Positions 58,204-64,000 of a DNA stretch of 64,000 bases are shown in pieces. Position 1 is the first letter of the stretch; each line of letters opens with the position of its first letter. Source of the DNA: Candidatus Rhodobacter oscarellae (GTDB lineage Bacteria > Pseudomonadota > Alphaproteobacteria > Rhodobacterales > Rhodobacteraceae). A program made the translations under genes and the position numbers. The notes beneath the pieces were generated by a model. It was not told the origin of the DNA. It worked only from the letters and a program-made list of their open reading frames with translations, and ran no database searches. The DNA lies in assembly GCF_001078595.1 (NCBI RefSeq), contig NZ_LFTY01000002.1, forward strand, positions 1,632,151 to 1,696,150, in the 5' to 3' direction.

Positions 58204-58288
58204 AATCAGAGCTATCCCGCATGACCGCCGCAATCTGGCCGGTCTCCCCGACGCTGCGCCGCTCGGGTTCTGCCCCAGCGTTGCGACC

Positions 58289-59080
58289 TTATGCTGGCTC
58301 TTCGGCCCATCCGGGAAAGCGCTGCATCCAGGCAAGGGATTCTTCCGTGGGTCCGGTCGCATTGTATTCCGCACCGACGCCACCGGTGAACCCGATCTCG
58401 CGCAGCGCTGCGAACGCCGCATCGAAATCGACTTCGCCCGTCCCCGGCTCGTGCCGCCCGGGTACGTCCGCGAATTGAACGTGACCTATCGCGGCCCCGG
58501 CTTGCTTTACGGCCGCCACCAGAGAGGCTTCGGTTTGCTGCATGTGGAACAGGTCAAACAAGATACCGATATTGGGCCGGTCGACCGCGGCCACGAGTTC
58601 GCAAGCGGATCGCAAATCCGTCAGGAAAAACCCGGGTACCACGGCTGGGCTGACAGGTTCGACCATCACGTCGATCTCCATCTTCGCGAAAGTATCTGCC
58701 GCATGGCGTAGGTTGTGGATTGCGACGTCCAATGCCTCTTGCCGAGACGGGGTGGACGCTCTGCCCGACAAGGAATTGATCTTGGACACCCCCAACCCGG
58801 CCGCATAGTCGCAGGCCAGTTCCACAGCAACCCGGTACTCGGCCTCTCGACCGGCGACAGCTGTAAGGCCGACATCCCCCGCAGCCAGATCTCCGGGAGG
58901 CAGGTTGATCATCACAACCTCTGTCCGCGCCTCGGTCTTGGCGGCGATAAGATCCGCCAGATCGAACTGGTAGGGGAACTGAATTTCCACCCAATCAAAG
59001 CCTGCTGCCCTCGCCGCCGCAAATCGATCCAGCATGGGCAATTCCTTAAAGAGCATCGAGATGTTCGCCGATAAGTGCAT
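58289..59080 (-). CDS. Hydroxypyruvate isomerase-like TIM-barrel protein
   Basis: 263 residues. MHLSANISMLFKELPMLDRFAAARAAGFDWVEIQFPY (key SANISMLF and FDWVEIQFPY) is the Hyi/OtnI N-terminus. Metal-site residues include VEPVSP (Glu), LFDLFHMQ (Asp, His), VQFADVPGRHEPGTG (Asp, His) and GAEYNATG (Glu). It interconverts hydroxypyruvate and tartronate semialdehyde or a 2-oxo tetronate. ATG 59078-59080 with GTGGAG upstream is chosen over GTG 59090-59092. It is divergent from the TRAP transporter, whose substrate may be a sugar acid. Confidence 0.82.
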   Translation of the reverse strand: MHLSANISMLFKELPMLDRFAAARAAGFDWVEIQFPYQFDLADLIAAKTEARTEVVMINLPPGDLAAGDVGLTAVAGREAEYRVAVELACDYAAGLGVSKINSLSGRASTPSRQEALDVAIHNLRHAADTFAKMEIDVMVEPVSPAVVPGFFLTDLRSACELVAAVDRPNIGILFDLFHMQQTEASLVAAVKQAGAAIGHVQFADVPGRHEPGTGEVDFDAAFAALREIGFTGGVGAEYNATGPTEESLAWMQRFPGWAEEPA

Positions 59081-59196
59081 TGCGTGCTCCACAGGGTCTA
59101 TGCGGTCCAGCCAGACCGCCCGGTTAAGGCCTTGGTCATTCGCGGGAACCGCTTGCTAAAACGTTGAAATTTGGTGGCTTCACAATCATTGACTTA

Positions 59197-59225
59197 GGTA
59201 TGCCAGAATGCAAGCATTGCATACC
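59197..59225. promoter_or_regulatory. Inverted repeat upstream of the TRAP operon
   Basis: GGTATGC (59197-59203) and GCATACC (59219-59225) flank a 15-bp spacer that itself contains AATGC-AA-GCATT (59207-59218). The site is 106 bp before dctP and in the divergent region shared with the Hyi-like gene. It is a good operator candidate for a GntR- or LacI-type regulator not in this window. Confidence 0.55.
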
Positions 59226-59330
59226 ACAAACGAGACGACGCGTTCAACACGTCGCAGGAAATCACATCAACCGGACCGACCGCACGAGGGACGGAAGCCG
59301 GTGAAGCAACATATCTTCAGGGAGAAACAT

Positions 59331-60356
59331 ATGCTTCGGAACACAGCACAGAATGTCGGCGCAGCGCTTACAGCGATTGTCTTTTCGGCAGGGGTTGCGC
59401 ACGCGGATACCGTTTTCAATTACTCCTCCTGGATACCTTGGACCCACCCCGTGAACGAGGCGATCTACATCCCCTGGATGGAAGCGATCGAGGAGGAAAG
59501 CGAAGGCCGGATCAAATTCAAACGCCTTCCCAAAGCCGTCGCCTCGCCGCCGGCGCATCTGGATGCGATCCGGACCGGTCAGGCGGATGTCGGCTTTACG
59601 GTGCATGGCTACAGCCGCAAGCGCTTTGCGGCGTATCTCTTTGCCGAACTGCCGTTCCTCGGCGATAGCGCGGTCGCGACATCCATCGCGCTGCAGAAGA
59701 CGCATGAAAAGTTCCTGGCGGACAAAGGATACTACGACGGTGTTAAGCTGATCGGGATGAACACCCACGGCCCCGGCGTGATCCATCACAGCAGCAAGCA
59801 CATCGTCACACCGGACGATATGAATGGTCAGAAGATGCGGACGGGCGGCCCCATCCCGCTGGCCATCGTCGAAGGTTGGGGCGGCGTTTCCATCCGCCAA
59901 CCCGCGCCGAAATCATATGAGATCCTCTCCAGCGGCATCGCGGACGGAATTCTCTTCCCATATGAAAGCCTGCCAAGCTTCAAGATCACCGACATCGTCA
60001 CATATTCCACCGAGATGCCCGGCGGCTGGTATTCAAGCAGCCACTACCTGATCATGAACGAGGCAAAATACAACGCGCTCAGCGATGAGGACAAAGCCAT
60101 CATCGACAAACATTCCGGCGTCGCCTTCGCAGAACGCGCAGGGCTCGGCTGGGACAAGATCAACGAGCAGGGTCGAGAGATCGTCGCCGCCTCCGGGAAC
60201 TCGATCCAGGTTGCGCCTGCCGAGACCGTCAAAGCCCTTGAAGAGCTCAACGAGTCTTTCCTGCAGGACTACTACGCCGGTGCCGCAGATGCGGGCGTCG
60301 ACGGCAAGGAAATGTTCGATTTCTTCAAGGCTGAAATGACAAAGCTGTCGAACTGA
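59331..60356 (+). CDS. dctP: TRAP transporter substrate-binding protein
   Basis: 341 residues. A signal peptide (ALTAIVFSAGVAHA, cleavage after about residue 26) precedes a DctP fold: SSWIPWTHPVNEAIYIPW, GQADVGFTVHGYSRKRF, LGDSAVATSIAL and the carboxylate-binding region NGQKMRTGGPIPLAIVEGWGG (conserved Arg). It binds an organic acid in the periplasm. ATG 59331 has CAGGGAG upstream and starts the signal peptide; the longer frame is not needed. Confidence 0.88.
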   Translation: MLRNTAQNVGAALTAIVFSAGVAHADTVFNYSSWIPWTHPVNEAIYIPWMEAIEEESEGRIKFKRLPKAVASPPAHLDAIRTGQADVGFTVHGYSRKRFAAYLFAELPFLGDSAVATSIALQKTHEKFLADKGYYDGVKLIGMNTHGPGVIHHSSKHIVTPDDMNGQKMRTGGPIPLAIVEGWGGVSIRQPAPKSYEILSSGIADGILFPYESLPSFKITDIVTYSTEMPGGWYSSSHYLIMNEAKYNALSDEDKAIIDKHSGVAFAERAGLGWDKINEQGREIVAASGNSIQVAPAETVKALEELNESFLQDYYAGAADAGVDGKEMFDFFKAEMTKLSN

Positions 60357-60362
60357 TCAGAC

Positions 60363-60905
60363 ATGTCCAGCGATGCACCTCGCAACACTTCAGGGCCCCT
60401 AACCGGCCCTGAAGACCCTCCGGCGGCGTGGCCGCTCAAATGGCTGTCCGTGCTGTCCTGCGTTTTCCTATTCGCGATGATGGTCGTCACGTTCGTTGAT
60501 GTCGTAGGGCGGTATGTGTTCCTAAAGCCGTTGCCCGCGGGCTATGAGATAGTCTCTCTGATGATGCCCGCGATCATCTTTCTGGCGCTTCCCTTGTCGG
60601 TCATTCGGAACAGCCACGTGACCGTCGATCTTCTTGACAGCTTCACGCCAAAGCGCTTCGCAGAGTACCGTGCAATCGTCATCAGCTTGATTTGCTCCGC
60701 CACGATGGCGTTGCTGGCATGGCGGCTGGCGATCCGATCACGAGATCAACATCGCTATGAAGAGGTCTCGGACGAGCTCATTCTTGAGCTCTGGCCGTTT
60801 AGCGCCGCCATGGCAGCCCTCTGTGCGATGACCGCTGTCGTTTTTCTGGTCAAGTTTGCCCACCAGATCCACGGTCTGAGACCAATTCAGGATAACACTA
60901 AATGA
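60363..60905 (+). CDS. dctQ: TRAP transporter small permease
   Basis: 180 residues with four helices. VTFVDVVGRYVFLKPLPAGYEIVSLMM (key VDVVGRYVF) is the DctQ signature. It pairs with DctM and is essential for sodium-coupled uptake. It starts 6 bp after dctP and overlaps dctM by four bases. Confidence 0.88.
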   Translation: MSSDAPRNTSGPLTGPEDPPAAWPLKWLSVLSCVFLFAMMVVTFVDVVGRYVFLKPLPAGYEIVSLMMPAIIFLALPLSVIRNSHVTVDLLDSFTPKRFAEYRAIVISLICSATMALLAWRLAIRSRDQHRYEEVSDELILELWPFSAAMAALCAMTAVVFLVKFAHQIHGLRPIQDNTK

Positions 60906-62194
60906 TCGAAGCCCTCGCCGGCATGGCCTTGTTGCTGTTTCTGGCCTTTCTCAGAATACCCGTCGCCTTTGTCATGATTATTGTTGGGTTTTTGGGCATG
61001 GCTTACGTGGGAACCCCCACAGGCGCGCTCTATAACGTAGGCCAAACCGCCTATGACGCCGCCATAAACTATGAGCTTTCGGTGGTTCCGCTGTTTGTGC
61101 TGATGGGCAATTTCGTCGCGCGGTCACGCCTGGCGGAAGAGCTTTACAACGCCTCCAATGCCTTTCTGGGACACCGCAAGGGCGGGCTTGCCATGGCGAC
61201 GGTCGTAGCCTGCGGCGGATTTAGCGCGATCTGCGGATCTTCGCTGGCCACGGCGGCCACCATGTCCAAGGTGGCCATGCCATCCATGCGCCGCTACGGC
61301 TACAGCGATGCCTTGGCCTCGGGGTCCATTGCGGCAGGCGGCACATTGGGGATCCTTATTCCGCCCAGCGTTCTCTTGGTGATCTACGGAATTCTCACCC
61401 AAACGAGCATTGGCAAGCTGTTTGCCGCGGGCGTTCTGCCCGGTCTAATTGGCGTGCTGTTCTATCTATTGGCCGTGCGCTTCACAATCTGGCGCAACCC
61501 CGCGGCGGGGCCATCCGCCGAGCGGCAAAGCTGGCCAGAGCGGATGCGGGCCCTGTCATCGGTTTGGGGCGTGGTGATCCTGTTTGGCGTCGTGATGGGC
61601 GGCATATACGGCGGCGTCTTCAGCCCGACCGAGGCCGCTGGTATCGGAGCAATAGGCGCGTTTTTCTTTGCGCTTTTCCGTGGAACTCTGACCTGGCGTT
61701 TGCTGTTTGAGATCCTTGAGGAAAGCGCCCTGACCACGGCGATGCTGTTCACGATCTTGATCGGGGCCCTGCTGTTTGCGAACTTCATCAACTTGACGGA
61801 CTTCCCGCAGGCGCTGCTGGCGCTGGCGGCGCAGTTCTCTGACACGCCCTGGCTCGTCATCCTGGCGATCCTGCTGATCTACCTGATCCTGGGCTGCGTG
61901 TTCGAAAGCCTGTCGATGATCCTGCTGACCGTGCCGATCTTTTTCCCGCTGGTTGAGCAGCTTGGATATGATCCGATTTGGTTCGGCATCGTGGTCGTGG
62001 TGATAACCGAGATCAGTCTGATCACCCCTCCGGTTGGGCTAAACGTCTTTGTTCTGCGCGGCGTTCTGCCCGATGTCAAAACGTCGACGATCTTTCGAGG
62101 GGTCACCGCCTTTTGGGTCGCCGACCTGTTTCGATTGGCCCTGATCGCTCTGGTTCCGCTCCTGTCGCTTTGGCTACCGGCATTCGTGAAATGA
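60902..62194 (+). CDS. dctM: TRAP transporter large permease
   Basis: 430 residues, about twelve helices. CGGFSAICGSSLATAATMSKVAMPSM and GTLGILIPPSVLLVIYGILTQTSIGKLFAAGVLPG (key GILIPPS, AAGVLPG) are DctM signatures, with ITPPVGLNVFVLRG near the end. It moves an organic anion inward using the sodium gradient. Followed after 57 bp by the dehydratase gene, presumably acting on the imported acid. Confidence 0.92.
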   Translation: MIEALAGMALLLFLAFLRIPVAFVMIIVGFLGMAYVGTPTGALYNVGQTAYDAAINYELSVVPLFVLMGNFVARSRLAEELYNASNAFLGHRKGGLAMATVVACGGFSAICGSSLATAATMSKVAMPSMRRYGYSDALASGSIAAGGTLGILIPPSVLLVIYGILTQTSIGKLFAAGVLPGLIGVLFYLLAVRFTIWRNPAAGPSAERQSWPERMRALSSVWGVVILFGVVMGGIYGGVFSPTEAAGIGAIGAFFFALFRGTLTWRLLFEILEESALTTAMLFTILIGALLFANFINLTDFPQALLALAAQFSDTPWLVILAILLIYLILGCVFESLSMILLTVPIFFPLVEQLGYDPIWFGIVVVVITEISLITPPVGLNVFVLRGVLPDVKTSTIFRGVTAFWVADLFRLALIALVPLLSLWLPAFVK

Positions 62195-62251
62195 CAGGCG
62201 GGCAAAAGGCATACCGAACGGCAATCAAGGCATATAACTCAGGAGCCGAAA

Positions 62252-63982
62252 ATGGGAAATGAGCGTCGCAACACCACGCCCTTAAGGTCGCGCGTTACCA
62301 CAGATGGTCTGGACCGCGCGCCGCATCGCGCGTTCATGCGTGGCTCGGGGCTAAGCGAAGAAGACATCGCCAAGCCGATGATTGGCGTCGTCTCGACCCA
62401 CGGCGAAACCTCGCCTTGCAATGCCAATCTTGGCGATCAGGCGGCGCATGCGCATGCGGGCGTCAAAGAGGCCGGAGGCACGCCGCGCGCCTTCACCACG
62501 ATCTCGGTCTCTGATGGGATCAGCATGAACCATCAGGGGATGAAATGTTCGCTCATGTCCCGTGAGCTCATTGCCGATTCCATCGAGCTTGTTATGCGCG
62601 GTCACGCATATGACGGGCTGGTCGGCTTTGGCGGCTGCGACAAGAACCTGCCCGCCATCATCATGGCCATGGTGCGCTGCAATGCGCCGTCGGTTTTCGT
62701 GTTTGGTGGCAGCACATTGGTTGGGCAATGGCGCGGAAAGCCCGTGTCGGTGCTGGATACCTACGAGGGCGCTGGCGCCGTGATGACCGGAGCGATGAGC
62801 CGTGAAGATCTTGAGGATCTTGAGCGCGCGGCAATGCCAACAATCGGCGCCTGCCCCGGACAGTTCACCGCGAACACGATGGGGATGGTGTCAGAAGTGC
62901 TGGGAATCGCGCCCCTGGGCAGCTCAATGATCCCGGCTGTTTATGCCGAAAGAGATTCCGTCGCACGCAAGGCCGGCGGTATGGTCATGGATATTCTCGA
63001 ACGCGGCGGACCGCTGCCGCGTGATCTTATCACGCGAAAATCGCTGGAGAATGCATGTGCCATCGTTGCGGCAACCGGTGGCTCGACCAACGCCGGAATG
63101 CATATCTCGGCCATCGCGCACGAGGCGGGCATTACGTTCACCATGGACGACGTTGGCGCGGTCTTTGAACGCACGCCCCTTATCGGCAACCTCCGTCCCG
63201 GTGGTGCATACTACGCCATAGACGTGCACCGGCTTGGCGGCGTTGCTGTGATCATCAAAGAGCTGATCTCGGGTGGTTTCATGCATGGCGACACCTTGTG
63301 TCTGACCGGGGAAACGCTGGAACAGGCCGTGGCGGATGCCCCTGCCCCAGATGGCGAGGTGATCCGCCCGCTGTCAGATGCCATCGACAGTTCGGGCGGC
63401 GTGATTGTGCTTAAGGGTAACCTCGCCACCGAGGGCGCTTTTATCAAAGTCGCAGGCTTGAAAAAGCGGGTTCACGAGGGGCCTGCCCGCGTCTTTGAAA
63501 GCGAAGAAGACTGTATGAAGGCGATCCGCAAGCAGGACTATGAACCGGGAGACGTTATTATCATCCGCAACGAAGGCCCCAAAGGCGGGCCGGGCATGCG
63601 TGAGATGCTCGGGCCGACGGCTGTTCTTTACGGGCAAGGTATGGGCGAGAAGGTGGCGCTGGTGACGGATGGTCGGTTCTCCGGCGCAACGCGCGGCATG
63701 TGCATCGGGTACCTGTCGCCCGAAGCCGCCGCCGGCGGGTTGCTGGCGCTCGTGCAAAACGGTGACCGGATACGCATTGACACGAATGAGGCGCGGACCA
63801 TGACGCTGCTGGTGGACGAGGACGAACTCGCATCCCGCCGCGCCAGGTTCGAACAAGCAAAGCCGCGTAAATTGGCCGGGGCGCACGAGAAATACGCGGC
63901 CCTTGTGGGCAGCGCTTATGCCGGGGCGGTGACCCATTCCGGCGCGGTGGAATGGCCATATGATGAGGTGCCCAATGACTAA
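62252..63982 (+). CDS. IlvD/Edd-family dehydratase
   Basis: 576 residues. Cluster cysteines C56 (TSPCN), C129 (GFGGCDKNLPAI) and C201 (GACPGQFTANTM) are present, and the C-terminal LVTDGRFSGATRGMCIGYLSPEAAAGG block is intact (key DGRFSGATRG). The family includes dihydroxy-acid dehydratase (branched-chain amino acids) and sugar-acid dehydratases such as gluconate or arabonate dehydratase. Position after a TRAP transporter and opposite a hydroxypyruvate-isomerase-like gene favours a sugar-acid role over ilvD. AGGAGC precedes the ATG. It overlaps the next gene by 8 nt. Confidence 0.85.
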   Translation: MGNERRNTTPLRSRVTTDGLDRAPHRAFMRGSGLSEEDIAKPMIGVVSTHGETSPCNANLGDQAAHAHAGVKEAGGTPRAFTTISVSDGISMNHQGMKCSLMSRELIADSIELVMRGHAYDGLVGFGGCDKNLPAIIMAMVRCNAPSVFVFGGSTLVGQWRGKPVSVLDTYEGAGAVMTGAMSREDLEDLERAAMPTIGACPGQFTANTMGMVSEVLGIAPLGSSMIPAVYAERDSVARKAGGMVMDILERGGPLPRDLITRKSLENACAIVAATGGSTNAGMHISAIAHEAGITFTMDDVGAVFERTPLIGNLRPGGAYYAIDVHRLGGVAVIIKELISGGFMHGDTLCLTGETLEQAVADAPAPDGEVIRPLSDAIDSSGGVIVLKGNLATEGAFIKVAGLKKRVHEGPARVFESEEDCMKAIRKQDYEPGDVIIIRNEGPKGGPGMREMLGPTAVLYGQGMGEKVALVTDGRFSGATRGMCIGYLSPEAAAGGLLALVQNGDRIRIDTNEARTMTLLVDEDELASRRARFEQAKPRKLAGAHEKYAALVGSAYAGAVTHSGAVEWPYDEVPND

Positions 63983-64000
63983 GCCACGCATCGGATATCT
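63975..64000 (+). CDS. Start of a further gene, cut by the window edge
   Basis: An ATG overlapping the dehydratase end opens a frame reading MTKPRIGYL to the edge. The KPRIGYLG-type start is common in 6-phosphogluconate-dehydrogenase-like NAD-binding proteins (tartronate semialdehyde reductase, 3-hydroxyisobutyrate dehydrogenase), which would fit the Hyi-like gene and dehydratase. Only eight codons are visible, so this is a guess. Confidence 0.4.

Noticed and set aside
62252-63982. ilvD of branched-chain amino acid synthesis
   Set aside because: The fold and cysteines fit, but the TRAP transporter and isomerase-like neighbours suggest a sugar-acid dehydratase, so the symbol was withheld.

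Overview
The window is high-GC DNA from an alphaproteobacterium, most probably a marine Rhodobacterales (Roseobacter-type) heterotroph. This rests on the gene families and their order: a betaine-lipid locus plcP-btaA-btaB, a DMGDH/sarcosine-dehydrogenase-like protein beside a choline-kinase-like protein, many periplasmic-binding-protein uptake systems (ABC and TRAP), and secE-nusG-rplK-rplA. No rRNA, tRNA, CRISPR array, prophage or intact insertion sequence was seen.

Layout. 1-9517 (minus strand) is one long, mostly overlapping operon. It encodes a succinate dehydrogenase/fumarate reductase-like complex (sdhBCDA-like), a small conserved protein, an Fe-S hydro-lyase alpha subunit, a zinc-ribbon protein, a homocysteine-methyltransferase-like protein, the hydro-lyase beta subunit, a small-molecule kinase and a DMGDH-like flavoprotein cut by the window edge. 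Gene-fragment fossils inside it suggest past tandem duplication followed by deletion. A ThDP enzyme (9605-11233) is divergent from it. 11480-13664 is a LysR regulator with an acyl-CoA dehydrogenase homologue that resembles desulfinases. 13767-21368 holds kdsA, an AT-richer orphan gene, parE, an ArsR/SRPBCC pair under a clear operator-promoter, an esterase-glycosyltransferase fusion and a small secreted protein. 21627-31240 is a sugar or polyol locus: two SDR dehydrogenases, a SorC regulator, an FGGY kinase, split transketolase and a ribose-type ABC transporter, with three similar 16-bp palindromes at its three promoters. 31329-34489 is the phosphate-stress lipid-remodelling locus. 35199-39215 is secE-nusG and rplK-rplA, separated by a frameshifted TPR-sulfotransferase. 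39427-45089 holds a DnaJ/TerB protein, a nuclease-fold protein, a cupin, a BASS-like transporter and 5-oxoprolinase pxpBCA. 46017-48310 is an isomerase/epimerase plus Gfo/Idh/MocA pair. 48619-58203 is a GntR-controlled cyclic amide/hydantoin locus (spermidine/putrescine-type ABC transporter, PuuE-like deacetylase, amidase, two racemase-fold proteins, hydantoinase). 58289-64000 is a TRAP transporter with an IlvD/Edd dehydratase, a hydroxypyruvate-isomerase-like protein and the start of a further gene.

The most unusual DNA feature is a repeat of about 145 bp made of four perfect or near-perfect palindromes. It occurs four times (1585-1731, 11268-11409, 34898-35040, 45147-45289), always between genes. 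The most divergent copy keeps its palindromes through paired substitutions, so the hairpin or cruciform structure itself appears to be under selection. The most interesting metabolic unit is the 1-11233 module, whose chemistry (flavin desaturation, hydration, ThDP chemistry, methyl transfer) matches no pathway I can name.
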